Of a DNA stretch of 64,000 nt, positions 1-7,607 are shown in pieces. The notes under the pieces were generated by a model, which saw only the letters and a program-made list of their open reading frames with translations, did no database searches and was not told where the DNA came from. Each line of letters begins with the position of its first letter. The first letter of the stretch is position 1. The DNA is from Chlorobiota bacterium (lineage in GTDB: Bacteria; Bacteroidota; Bacteroidia; Bacteroidales; VadinHA17), in contig JAADHC010000054.1 in the NCBI GenBank assembly GCA_013152085.1, positions 62,001-126,000 of the forward strand, read 5' to 3'. Made by a program: the position numbers and the translations under genes.

Positions 1-339
1 GCACCTGTTTCCGCATTTTTTAAGTATGGCACTTTCTCATTTCTGTTTATCGTATCCTTCCTTTCATTTTATAGTTATGATCAGCAACTGTATATGCCCG
101 GTAGGTTAACGGTATCCCAGGGGACTTACCCGGGCGTGGTTCATCTCACCAGGGATACCGTTCTTTATATTTATGATAATATTAGCTGGAAGAGGTTCTC
201 AGGCGATTTCTCAAATGGGACCACACCGGCTCCCCTTTTATCGACAGCTGCGGATTTAAATTATATTTACGGAGATGGTGCGGATATGAGTGCATGGAAT
301 GCTCTGAAATCACTTAAATCAGCGAAATATACCCGTTAA
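1..339 (+). CDS. C-terminal part of an unidentified protein, 5' end outside the window
   Basis: The reading frame is open from the first base of the window to a TAA at 337-339, so at least 112 residues of a longer protein are present. An in-frame ATG at 94 exists but there is no stop upstream of it in the window. The first third is hydrophobic and aromatic (residues about 4-24), compatible with a membrane segment, and the rest is polar with no motif I recognise. It ends only 10 bases before the next gene on the same strand, so the two may be cotranscribed. I cannot assign a function. Confidence 0.5.
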   Translation, partial: APVSAFFKYGTFSFLFIVSFLSFYSYDQQLYMPGRLTVSQGTYPGVVHLTRDTVLYIYDNISWKRFSGDFSNGTTPAPLLSTAADLNYIYGDGADMSAWNALKSLKSAKYTR

Positions 340-349
340 GAAAGGATCC

Positions 350-1384
350 ATGATAAGAAATCTTTTTCTTCGAGTAAATGGCCGGGGTAATGCCTGGCCT
401 GTGCCTCTGGGGCAGGAACATCCCTTTTACAGCCGGCCGGGAATACCGGATTATGCCAATGCTTCTTTTTCTTTGCTGATCAAAGATCTGGATGAACATA
501 TCCTGACGGATATCCTGATAGATGCAGGCCACGGTATTATACCTTTCCTGTTGTCTCACGAAAACCGGATCCCCGAAGCCATAGTGATCACTCATCCGCA
601 TTTTGACCATATCCTGGGGATGGACTGGATCATACAAAGTTATTACCGCTTTCGCGGGAAAAAACCCTATCCGGTATATACTACACGGGGATGCCGGCAA
701 CAAATTCTGGATACCCTGCCTCATCTGGCTTCTCTGGCTGTTTTTCATGAACTCGGTTATGGCAAAACGGTACCGGTGAGTGAGACAGAGGGCCTGACCG
801 TAACAGCATATCCTGTCTACCACGGACCACATGCCAGGGGAGCAGCTATGCTGCTTTTTGAGTGGAAAGCATCGGGAAAAAGAATTGTATTTACCGGTGA
901 CCTGTTATTCCCGCTTTTACGAAAATCCGATATCGGACATCTGCAGGGAATCGATTGGCTGATTGCCGATGCCAACAACCGGTTCCCATATCCGGAATCC
1001 AATCACTGGAGCGTGGTGCGGTCAGAACCGGAAGATCATCAGTATTTGCTGCCCTGGTTCGGGGAATTAACCACTGATCAGGTTATGCTTCCGCATCAGT
1101 ACCAGGGATACCGGGAATACAATTATCTTCTGAAATGTTTTCAGGACTTTCCTTCCGCGAAAATGCAGCCCTTAACCGTAAGTAATTTAGTCCGACGGCT
1201 TTCTCCGTCAAATTTAATACTTACGCATTACAGCGGCCTTGAGGATGCAAAATATTACGGAGAAAAGCTCCTGGATGTCCAGGGGTTGGAAAAATGGGGA
1301 CAACAAATGATGGAAAAAGCCGGAGTAACTGTTAAGGTAATGGTTCCGCATACCGGAGAAATATTAAAACTGGAACGTGACTAA
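350..1384 (+). CDS. Metallo-beta-lactamase-fold hydrolase
   Basis: A 344-residue protein carrying the signature metal-binding motif HPHFDH at residues 82-87, followed by a further His region (VYHGPHARG), an FTGDLL aspartate motif near residue 180 and a late LTHYSG histidine. This is a complete set of ligands for a di-zinc (or di-iron) hydrolase of the metallo-beta-lactamase superfamily. There is no signal peptide, so it is probably cytoplasmic. Superfamily members cleave phosphodiesters, thioesters or cyclic amides, and the substrate cannot be read from this sequence. The start ATG at 350 follows an AAGAAAGG-like ribosome binding site, 10 bases after the preceding gene. Its 3' end faces the pcm-like gene. 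Confidence 0.85.
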   Translation: MIRNLFLRVNGRGNAWPVPLGQEHPFYSRPGIPDYANASFSLLIKDLDEHILTDILIDAGHGIIPFLLSHENRIPEAIVITHPHFDHILGMDWIIQSYYRFRGKKPYPVYTTRGCRQQILDTLPHLASLAVFHELGYGKTVPVSETEGLTVTAYPVYHGPHARGAAMLLFEWKASGKRIVFTGDLLFPLLRKSDIGHLQGIDWLIADANNRFPYPESNHWSVVRSEPEDHQYLLPWFGELTTDQVMLPHQYQGYREYNYLLKCFQDFPSAKMQPLTVSNLVRRLSPSNLILTHYSGLEDAKYYGEKLLDVQGLEKWGQQMMEKAGVTVKVMVPHTGEILKLERD

Positions 1385-1396
1385 CATTCCGGACGG

Positions 1397-2209
1397 TCAT
1401 TTTTCTTTTGTTTTGCCGGTCATCGGTACAAAGATCACAGGATATTGTGCCTTTTTTCTCACTTTACCGTTTATGGTTTTTTCAACCACTGTCAGCCATT
1501 GGGTCTGATCAGCTTTTCCAACGGGTATGATGATCCGGCCTCCCGGTTTAAGCTGGCTGATAAGAGGTTCAGGGATATTCTCAGGGGCACAGGTGACAAT
1601 GATCCCGTCATAAGGGGCATATTCAGCCCATCCTTCATAACCATCACCAATCTTCACTCTGATGGTTTTGTATCCCAGTTTATACAGTAAATCCCCGGCC
1701 TGTCTGCCGAGCTCTTCAATAATTTCGATCGTATATACGTAAGGTGTCAGCTCGGACAATACTGCCGCCTGATATCCGCTTCCCGTTCCAATCTCCAGGA
1801 CCTTGTCTCCCGGACTGATGTCGAGAAGTTCGGTCATATGGGCAACAATGAGTGGCTGTGAGATGGTTTGTCCGTATCCTATTGGCAACGGATGATTTTC
1901 ATATGCCATTTCACGGTAGGGCTCCGGAACGAAAAGATGCCTGGGAACAGCTTCCATTGCCTTCAATACCTCTGCATTCTTTATGGGACTGAAAGGTGCA
2001 TTTCTGATCTCATTCCGGACCATCCGGAGACGTTCTTCTTTCCTATACTCAAACCTTGGTCTGACCCATGAAAGGCTTTCCTGTGTCTGCCGTTTCTTAT
2101 GTAAAGTGTTTATCCTGTTTTCCTGTGTACAGTCCGTGAGACAGGATAAATTCACAAATATAATCAGCGACACAACTACAGTGAATAAAAAAGTATATTT
2201 AAGTTTCAT
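1397..2209 (-). CDS. pcm: Protein-L-isoaspartate O-methyltransferase, exported form
   Basis: A 270-residue protein whose C-terminal 200 residues are a standard PCMT domain. It has the SAM-binding motif VLEIGTGSGYQA near residues 137-148, the upstream HPLPIGYGQTISQP substrate segment, and the later GGRIIIPVG strand. The enzyme methylates isoaspartyl residues to start repair of aged proteins. The first 25 residues are a hydrophobic leader ending in VNLSC, so this copy seems to be secreted or lipid-anchored, unlike the cytoplasmic E. coli enzyme. The lipobox is weak. A Bacteroidota -7 element lies at 2297-2304 on the minus strand, giving an 88-base leader. It is convergent with the metallo-hydrolase. 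Confidence 0.9.
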   Translation of the reverse strand: MKLKYTFLFTVVVSLIIFVNLSCLTDCTQENRINTLHKKRQTQESLSWVRPRFEYRKEERLRMVRNEIRNAPFSPIKNAEVLKAMEAVPRHLFVPEPYREMAYENHPLPIGYGQTISQPLIVAHMTELLDISPGDKVLEIGTGSGYQAAVLSELTPYVYTIEIIEELGRQAGDLLYKLGYKTIRVKIGDGYEGWAEYAPYDGIIVTCAPENIPEPLISQLKPGGRIIIPVGKADQTQWLTVVEKTINGKVRKKAQYPVIFVPMTGKTKEK

Positions 2210-2296
2210 GACAAATGATTCGATATTCCCGCCGGTATTAATGATAACCCAAATGCTTTCATTCTCAGGATACTTTTTACGTATCGGCCTTAATTA

Positions 2297-2304
2297 CAAA
2301 AGTA
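2297..2304 (-). promoter_or_regulatory. Candidate -7 element for pcm
   Basis: The minus strand reads TACTTTTG, matching the Bacteroidota TAnnTTTG element, 88 bases before the pcm start. No TTG at the optimal 19-base spacing was found, so support comes from the -7 box only. Confidence 0.4.
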
Positions 2305-2348
2305 TAGTAAAGTTATGTTAAAATATTTTGATAGCCTATATTTTGAAA

Positions 2349-2362
2349 TATCTACGTAGATA
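2349..2362. promoter_or_regulatory. Perfect 14-bp palindrome upstream of nikR (candidate operator)
   Basis: TATCTACGTAGATA is a perfect palindrome 121 bases upstream of the nikR start and about 140 bases upstream of the pcm start, in their divergent intergenic region. Its core CTACGTAG recurs twice at 4542-4561 but I noticed it nowhere else. Candidate binding site for NikR or another dimeric regulator. It does not match the E. coli NikR operator (GTATGA-N16-TCATAC). Confidence 0.45.
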
Positions 2363-2482
2363 AAGTTTTGTAATAAATAATCATACAGCGTGTTATAATG
2401 ATGTTGTTTTCACCGGGTTTTTTCTTACAAAAATTTGCAAATAAGAATAACAGGTGTTATTTTTATCATCAAAAGTAACACT

Positions 2483-2884
2483 ATGGCTGTTCAAAGGTTC
2501 GGGGTTTCCCTTAAAAAGGAATTACTGGAGAAACTGGATCAACTGGTAAAGGTCAGGCAGTTTCCCAGCCGGTCGCAGGCCATTGCTTATCTGATTGAAA
2601 AGGAAGGGGTGCAGGAAGACTGGTCGGATGATCAGGAAGTGGCAGGTGCCATAGTTCTGGTTTATGATCATCATAAAAGGGATGTTGCTGATGAGTCAAC
2701 ACGCCTGCAGCACGAAGTCCACCATCTTATCCTGTCGGTTCAACATATTCATATCAGCTATGAACGGTGTTTGGAAACGATTGCCGTAAAAGGAAAAGCA
2801 TCGAAGCTGCGGGTTCTTGCCAACAGGCTGATCGGGATGAAAGGAGTGGAATATGGCGAACTGGTTATGAGCAAGTCGGTATGA
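2483..2884 (+). CDS. nikR: Nickel-responsive transcriptional regulator NikR
   Basis: A 133-residue ribbon-helix-helix DNA-binding protein with a C-terminal ACT-like nickel-sensing domain. The N-terminus MAVQRFGVSLKKELL is typical of the RHH domain. The square-planar nickel ligands of E. coli NikR (His76, His87, His89, Cys95) correspond here to His77, His88, His90 and Cys96 in the segments LQHEVHH and VQHIHISYERCLE. I chose the ATG at 2483 rather than the upstream in-frame ATG at 2435 because it gives the canonical family length and N-terminus. The stop overlaps the ATG of the next gene (ATGA), so the two are translationally coupled. NikR normally represses nickel uptake genes when nickel is plentiful, which fits the permease two genes downstream and the nearby [NiFe] hydrogenase. 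Confidence 0.95.
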   Translation: MAVQRFGVSLKKELLEKLDQLVKVRQFPSRSQAIAYLIEKEGVQEDWSDDQEVAGAIVLVYDHHKRDVADESTRLQHEVHHLILSVQHIHISYERCLETIAVKGKASKLRVLANRLIGMKGVEYGELVMSKSV

Positions 2885-3330
2885 GTGAAACAAAAGATAT
2901 AGATATTTCGGGGATAACGGTGATCGGGGAGGTTGAGAGTCCGGTAAAGGAACCGCTGGGACCTGAAGCTTTTGATGGTGTACGGAGTGTAATCCGCATT
3001 TTTCCTGAATTTGAGGAGGGCTTGTTCCGGATTGAAGAAAAAAAATATATCGAGGTGATATTTTTTTTTCATAAATCGAAGGGCTATAGACTGCGATTAA
3101 CAACTTATTCAGGTGAACTGAAGGGTGTTTTTGCTTCGCGAAGCCCGCACAGGCCAACAATGATCGGAGCAACGATGGTATATCTGGAAAAACGCGACGG
3201 ATGTTTACTTTATGTAAAAGGTCTTGATGCCATTGACGGAACACCGGTGCTTGATATTAAGCCTTCCGACCGCTGTTTTTCATCTACCGAAAAAGATATT
3301 ATACAAAAGGAAGCAAAAAATGAACGGTGA
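2881..3330 (+). CDS. TrmO/UPF0066 (TsaA-like) domain protein
   Basis: A 149-residue single-domain protein of the UPF0066 family. The hallmark stretch RSPHRPTMIGATMVYLEKRDG is present in slightly shortened form around residues 80-100, followed by the VKGLDAIDGTPVLDIKP signature. E. coli TrmO of this fold uses SAM to methylate N6 of t6A37 in tRNA(Thr). This protein is much shorter than the roughly 235-residue E. coli enzyme and resembles the compact archaeal forms. The start overlaps the nikR stop by four bases and the 3' end overlaps the next gene by 11, placing it firmly inside the nickel operon. Whether it is a tRNA methyltransferase or has a nickel-related role cannot be decided here. An upstream in-frame ATG at 2767 lies inside nikR and is unlikely to be used. 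Confidence 0.85.
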   Translation: MSETKDIDISGITVIGEVESPVKEPLGPEAFDGVRSVIRIFPEFEEGLFRIEEKKYIEVIFFFHKSKGYRLRLTTYSGELKGVFASRSPHRPTMIGATMVYLEKRDGCLLYVKGLDAIDGTPVLDIKPSDRCFSSTEKDIIQKEAKNER

Positions 3331-4033
3331 AATGAACATAATGATCGGTACGGCTGTAACGGTTGCCTTTTTACATACCCTGGTCGGGCCGGATCACTAT
3401 CTGCCATTTATTGTTATGGGAAAGGCCCGCAACTGGTCATATTTCCGAACAACGCTGATCACTACCGGGGCAGGTTTGGCACATGTGCTTGGCTCGGTAA
3501 TCCTGGGATTGGTCGGGGTGGCAGCGGGTATCGGCATACAAAAGATTACGGATGTTGATACGGTGCGTGGCAGTATTGCTGCATGGTTGTTCGTAGGCTT
3601 TGGTCTGGCATACATGGCCTGGGGAATCCGGCATGCATACCGCAAAAGGCCGCATACCCATATTCATCTTCATCCTGACGGAATACAGCACGAACATCAG
3701 CATACCCATACCTCGGGGCACACCCATTTTCATGATATGCCGGATCGAAAAAACATAACGCCCTGGATTCTTTTTACCATTTTTGTTCTCGGACCTTGTG
3801 AACCACTTATCCCAATCGTAATGTATCCGGCGGCGAAGGGAAATTACCATGAGTTGATCATTACCGTGACTGTCTTTGGTGTCATAACGATTATGGCCAT
3901 GCTGGGTCTCGTTCTGGGGACCCTTTTCGGCCTGAACTTTTTACCGCTGGGAAAACTTGAACGATACAGTCATGCGCTTGCAGGATTTGCCATTCTTTTT
4001 AGTGGGGCGGGGATTCTTTTTATGGGATGGTGA
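3320..4033 (+). CDS. Nickel/cobalt permease-like membrane protein with His-rich loop (NicO/UreH type)
   Basis: A 237-residue polytopic membrane protein with about six hydrophobic segments. The first membrane segment carries HTLVGPDH, resembling the HX(4-5)DH metal motif of NiCoT/NicO and UreH-type nickel transporters. Between the third and fourth segments lies a loop (residues about 112-136) with roughly 11 histidines in HTH and HLH runs, ending HTHFHD, and the next segment contains the motif LGPCEPLIP. The likely role is Ni2+ (or Co2+) transport across the inner membrane. I start it at ATG 3320, which overlaps the trmO-like gene by 11 bases; a longer in-frame version from 3224 would lie within that gene. 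It is the last gene of the nikR operon and probably under NikR control. Confidence 0.8.
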   Translation: MNGEMNIMIGTAVTVAFLHTLVGPDHYLPFIVMGKARNWSYFRTTLITTGAGLAHVLGSVILGLVGVAAGIGIQKITDVDTVRGSIAAWLFVGFGLAYMAWGIRHAYRKRPHTHIHLHPDGIQHEHQHTHTSGHTHFHDMPDRKNITPWILFTIFVLGPCEPLIPIVMYPAAKGNYHELIITVTVFGVITIMAMLGLVLGTLFGLNFLPLGKLERYSHALAGFAILFSGAGILFMGW

Positions 4034-4400
4034 GGAAGGAGGAACGATGAACGATAAAGGTTGAAGGATTGAAGTTACCTTTGTTTTAAATGGTTGCGGT
4101 AGATTAAATAACGAAGAGCGAATGACTGGCGAACATAGTTAGCAAATGACATTCGAGCCCGTCTGAACAGCGGGTTACGATTTCTGCGTTAACCTGTCAT
4201 TATCAGAACGTAACCGCCTGGACGCCAAGATTATTTAAAAAATGAATCCTCGCGCAACTTTGCATCATCGCGAATTCGCGGTTTCCAATCTCATAACCTT
4301 CATTATTCCCTGTCAGACTTCACCGGATGTTCTGCGGGTTTATCTTGTTTTTCTAGAAAAACAGCAATAAATCCGTAAGGCGGCGAAGTGTAAAATAACA

Positions 4401-4450
4401 GTCATCACGCTCATATTGTCGTTCATCACGCGCATAGGTTGTTCATCACT
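4401..4450. repeat. Imperfect 20-bp tandem repeat, about 2.5 copies
   Basis: Units begin at 4401 (GTCATCACGCTCATATTGTC), 4421 (GTTCATCACGCGCATAGGTT) and 4441 (GTTCATCACT, partial). The spacing is exactly 20 bases with a shared TCATCACGC-CAT core. Function is unknown. Confidence 0.6.
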
Positions 4451-4541
4451 TTTTTCTTGACTTTTTTAAAGAAACTTCATAATTTATTTGTGGAAAATTA
4501 CATGGAATCCGGTGACGGGATGTATTGACAATGAGAGTTAT

Positions 4542-4561
4542 CTACGTAGTAAACTACGTAG
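4542..4561. promoter_or_regulatory. Tandem CTACGTAG palindromes (candidate operator)
   Basis: Two copies of the 8-bp palindrome CTACGTAG at 4542-4549 and 4554-4561 are separated by TAAA, 12 bases centre to centre. The same core forms the palindrome upstream of nikR. They lie 170 bases before the secreted S74 protein. Confidence 0.45.
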
Positions 4562-4732
4562 TTCTTTGAAGTATTGAAAACAGGTATTATAATAAATTCA
4601 ATGCTTTCTGCAGGTCAATAGATCCAACAGATGTAAGATATGTTTAAAACTTGACTTTTTTCAAAAAATGACATAAATTATATTCGCCTAATGAAGGGAT
4701 AAACAGGATAATACAATTAAAAAACCAATGCC

Positions 4733-5584
4733 ATGAAAACACGAACCAACAACAGCAAACCGTGGCACAGGAAAATCCTGTCCACTGTGATTACTTCTTC
4801 CTTCTGCTTTCTTACTTCTACCTTATTTGCCCAGGCTCCCCAATCCTTCAATTACCAGGCCGTAGCCCGCAGCAACGGAGAAGTGCTGAAAAACACAACA
4901 CTGAATGTACGGCTTTCGATCCTGCAGGGTTCCGAAACCGGAACGGCAGTGTGGACCGAAACACAGACAGTTACTACCAATGAGTTCGGTCTGTTTACTG
5001 TCGAAGCGGGGAACAGTACACCTGTGGATGTGGACTGGTCTGCCGGGCCGTATTACCTGAAGGTTGAAACCGACCTGCTCGACGGGAACGGTTTTACGGA
5101 AATGGGTGCTGCTCAATTGCTTTCGGTACCGTATGCCATGTATGCCAAAGATGTGGCTGACAAAGATGATGCAGATGCCAGTCCGACGAATGAGATCCAG
5201 GATTTACAACTCAATGGCAATCTTCTGAGTCTGACCTTGAAAGGTTCGCCAACGGTCATTGATCTGTCGGCATATCTGGATAATACGGATGAGCAGCAGC
5301 TGAGTGTAACCGGGCATACCCTGAACATTACCGGGGGTAATGATGTACAGCTTCCCGATACGGTGAATGATGCCGACCATGATCCGGTTAATGAGATCCA
5401 GGATCTGCAGCTCAACGGGAACATGCTGACGATCACTAAAAACGGGTCAGCTACTTCGATTGATCTTTCTCCCTATCTGGCCCGGCTGGAACAAGTCCGG
5501 CAGCGATACACTTTCCTACCCCGGCAGTGTGGCCGTGGGAACGGTACAGCCCGGCGGCTCGAAACTGGCTGTGCAGGGGGATGA
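4733..5584 (+). CDS. Secreted S74/YadA-head-like repeat protein, N-terminal part (frameshifted)
   Basis: This frame encodes a signal peptide (positive N-terminus, hydrophobic core, cleavage near LFAQAPQS at about residue 35). An all-beta domain typical of Bacteroidota proteins beginning QSFNYQAVARSNGEVL follows, then two copies of a spacer built around NEIQDLQLNGN and IDLSAYL/IDLSPYL. After residue 250 the frame runs into unrelated sequence and stops at 5584. The sequence expected in this family, a GWNKSGSD-like join to the next domain, continues in the +1 frame (next entry). Removing one C from the GCCCGG run at 5479-5484 restores an A-G-W-N-K-S-G-S-D reading, so the two parts are one gene of about 957 codons. 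The frameshift could be real, phase-variable or a sequencing error. Confidence 0.8.
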   Translation: MKTRTNNSKPWHRKILSTVITSSFCFLTSTLFAQAPQSFNYQAVARSNGEVLKNTTLNVRLSILQGSETGTAVWTETQTVTTNEFGLFTVEAGNSTPVDVDWSAGPYYLKVETDLLDGNGFTEMGAAQLLSVPYAMYAKDVADKDDADASPTNEIQDLQLNGNLLSLTLKGSPTVIDLSAYLDNTDEQQLSVTGHTLNITGGNDVQLPDTVNDADHDPVNEIQDLQLNGNMLTITKNGSATSIDLSPYLARLEQVRQRYTFLPRQCGRGNGTARRLETGCAGG

Positions 5585-7607
5585 TGTAACCAGCGACGAA
5601 CCGTTATTTGAGGTAAAACGTAAGGACGGACAGACGGTATTTGCAGTGTATAACGATTCAATCCGCATGTATGTCAATGCCAGCCCGACAGCAAAGGGCC
5701 GTAAGGGAGGATTTGCTATAGGCGGGTTTGATGCGTCGAAAGGCCCGGGCCCGGACTACCTGCGCGTAACTCCTGACAGTGTACGGATCTATATTGACCC
5801 GGCGGATACAAAAGGCCGGAAAGGCGGCTTTGCCATCGGCGGATTTGGTGCCGCCAAAGGAATACCACAGGAATACCTGCGTGTTACGGATGACAGCACG
5901 CGTATATATGTGAATACGAGTGCGACCAAAGGCCCGAGAGGCGGTTTTGCCATAGGTGGCTTTGGTGCTGCCAAAGGTACAACCCAGGAGCTCCTGCGTG
6001 TAACGGACGATAGTACGCGGATATATATCAATGACCAGGCAAAGGGCAGTAAGGGAGGTTTTGCCATTGGCGGATTCGGTGCCGCCAAGGGAGCGGGGCA
6101 GGATTACTTCAATGTCTCCGGTTTGTCAACGGCCGAGGTGGTGAACGGCGAAAACCGGGTGCTGTGGTATCCGCGGAAGAATGCTTTCCTGGCAGGACGA
6201 GTATTGGTTGAAAACCCGGACAGTGTGGGGACGAATTCTTTCTCCACAGGTTATGAATCCAGAGCCAAAGGTCAGTATTCGCAGGCGATGGGCTATAAAC
6301 CGGCAGCAAGGGGGGATTTTTCCACTGCCATTGGCCGTGAAGCAGTGGCTAATGGAGAAAATTCTTTTGCTTTTGGACAGTGGGCCATGGCAAAAAAGGA
6401 TGAAAGTTATGCCATTGGTAAAGGATCTATTGCTGACGGATACAGGAGTTTTGCCTTTGGCAGCGCTGGGGTGGACTCTGCCGGAGCCGCCACAGGGGCA
6501 GCACATGCCGTCGGGGATTATTCGTTTGTTATCGGACAAGGCTCTGTTTCTTCCGGATATGGTTCTTTTTCGATGGGATTGGCGGATACGGCCTCCGGTA
6601 AATATTCGCTGGCTATTGGATACAAAGCCAAAGCATCTGCTTACGGGTCTGTAGCAATAGGGTATCAAACCACCGCAAGCAAAAATGTTTCTATTGCCAT
6701 GGGGAATCAAACAACTGCAAGCAATTATAACTCCACTGCAATGGGGGTTTTAACAAACGCAAGCGGACAGCTTTCTACAGCCATGGGGTATGAAACAACC
6801 GCAAGCGGAACTGCTTCTACAGCCATGGGGTATCAAACAACGGCAAGCGGAAAGTATTCTACAGCCATGGGGTATAATACAACCGCAAGCGAATTATATT
6901 CTACAGCCATGGGGTGTCAAACAACTGCAAGCGGAGTTTGGTCCACAGCTATTGGGTTCAATACAATTGCAAGCGGATGGGAATCCACTGCCATTGGGTT
7001 ATCAACAACTGCAAGCGGAGGAAGTTCTACAGCCATGGGAGTCGGTACAAATGCACAGGCTTATGGATCACTGGTTATAGGCAGGTTTAATATTGTGTCA
7101 GGTAACGCTACTGGTTGGTATTCCACAGATCCGCTATTTGTAGCAGGTAACGGTTCATCTTCAAGTAACCTAAGTAATGCTCTGACCCTTCTTAAAAATG
7201 GAAACATGACCATTGCAGGCGTGTTAACAGAAAATTCAGATATTCGGTTGAAAGAAAATATCAGGCTGGTTACAAATGTTCTGGATAAGATCCGATACAT
7301 TAATCCGGTAACGTATCAATTTAAAAGTAATGGAAGTCATCCTTCCGGCAGACAACTCGGGCTGATTGCCCAGGAAGTACAACGAACTTTACCCGAACTG
7401 GTAACACGGGACAGTAGGGGATATCTTTCGGTTAGCTATACCCGTATATCTGCGGTGTTGCTGCAGGCTATCAAAGAGCAACAAAAAATTATCGAGAAAC
7501 AGGGAAAGGAAATTGAAAAGCTGAAAAAGGGAAATGCTGAGCTTGCGGCATTAAAGGACCGTATCTTGAAGCTGGAGGCAGAGATGGGAGCTGTGGCGGA
7601 GAGGTAA
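5460..7607 (+). CDS. S74 endosialidase-chaperone repeat protein, main part after the frameshift
   Basis: The 715-residue frame begins effectively at GWNKSGSD. It then has four copies of a roughly 40-residue unit centred on GGFAIGGF (5700-6100). From about 6230 to 7080 come collagen-free 14-residue beta-roll repeats of the YadA-head type (S-T-A-M-G-Y-Q-T-T-A-S-G pattern). A Peptidase S74 intramolecular chaperone domain follows (SDIRLKENI, QLGLIAQEVQ, VSYTRISAVLLQAI), ending in a coiled coil. S74 domains assemble trimeric fibres and often cut themselves off at the Ser of the SD dipeptide. The product is probably a surface or secreted trimeric fibre. The ATG at 5460 lies in the out-of-frame overlap and is not the natural start; translation is expected from 4733. 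No partner gene is adjacent. Confidence 0.85.
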   Translation: MIFLPIWPGWNKSGSDTLSYPGSVAVGTVQPGGSKLAVQGDDVTSDEPLFEVKRKDGQTVFAVYNDSIRMYVNASPTAKGRKGGFAIGGFDASKGPGPDYLRVTPDSVRIYIDPADTKGRKGGFAIGGFGAAKGIPQEYLRVTDDSTRIYVNTSATKGPRGGFAIGGFGAAKGTTQELLRVTDDSTRIYINDQAKGSKGGFAIGGFGAAKGAGQDYFNVSGLSTAEVVNGENRVLWYPRKNAFLAGRVLVENPDSVGTNSFSTGYESRAKGQYSQAMGYKPAARGDFSTAIGREAVANGENSFAFGQWAMAKKDESYAIGKGSIADGYRSFAFGSAGVDSAGAATGAAHAVGDYSFVIGQGSVSSGYGSFSMGLADTASGKYSLAIGYKAKASAYGSVAIGYQTTASKNVSIAMGNQTTASNYNSTAMGVLTNASGQLSTAMGYETTASGTASTAMGYQTTASGKYSTAMGYNTTASELYSTAMGCQTTASGVWSTAIGFNTIASGWESTAIGLSTTASGGSSTAMGVGTNAQAYGSLVIGRFNIVSGNATGWYSTDPLFVAGNGSSSSNLSNALTLLKNGNMTIAGVLTENSDIRLKENIRLVTNVLDKIRYINPVTYQFKSNGSHPSGRQLGLIAQEVQRTLPELVTRDSRGYLSVSYTRISAVLLQAIKEQQKIIEKQGKEIEKLKKGNAELAALKDRILKLEAEMGAVAER
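5694..6105 (+). repeat. Four ~40-residue GGFAIGGF protein repeats
   Basis: Four in-frame units each carry KGxxGGFAIGGFxAxKG followed by LRVTxDSxRIYxN. Spacing is about 117-123 bases. The units are conserved at DNA as well as protein level, so recombination between copies could change their number. Confidence 0.8.
6655..7080 (+). repeat. 42-bp tandem repeats encoding 14-residue YadA-head-like turns
   Basis: About ten consecutive 42-base units encode STAMGYQTTASG-like turns (for example the units starting near 6693, 6777, 6819 and 6861). Several units are nearly identical in DNA, notably the CTACAGCCATGGGGTAT segments. Confidence 0.85.

Larger units (their letters stand above)
4034..4732. other. 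699-bp intergenic region with short repeats and palindromes
   Basis: No convincing gene is present. The region holds a 20-base-period imperfect tandem repeat (4401-4450) and two CTACGTAG palindromes (4542-4561). The final 170 bases are AT-rich and precede the secreted repeat protein. The 4100-4330 part has GC content similar to coding sequence but stops in all frames, so it could be a decayed gene; I could not recognise one. Confidence 0.6.

Noticed and set aside
2400..2482. E. coli-type NikR operator (GTATGA-N16-TCATAC)
   Set aside because: Only a single TCATAC-like half site occurs upstream of nikR, with no partner at the right spacing.
4401..4450. CRISPR array
   Set aside because: The 20-base units are directly adjacent without spacers, are imperfect, and no cas genes are present.
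5460..5584. Overlap of the two fibre frames as a programmed frameshift
   Set aside because: No slippery heptamer or following pseudoknot is evident. A one-base indel in a C run explains it more simply, though phase variation remains open.
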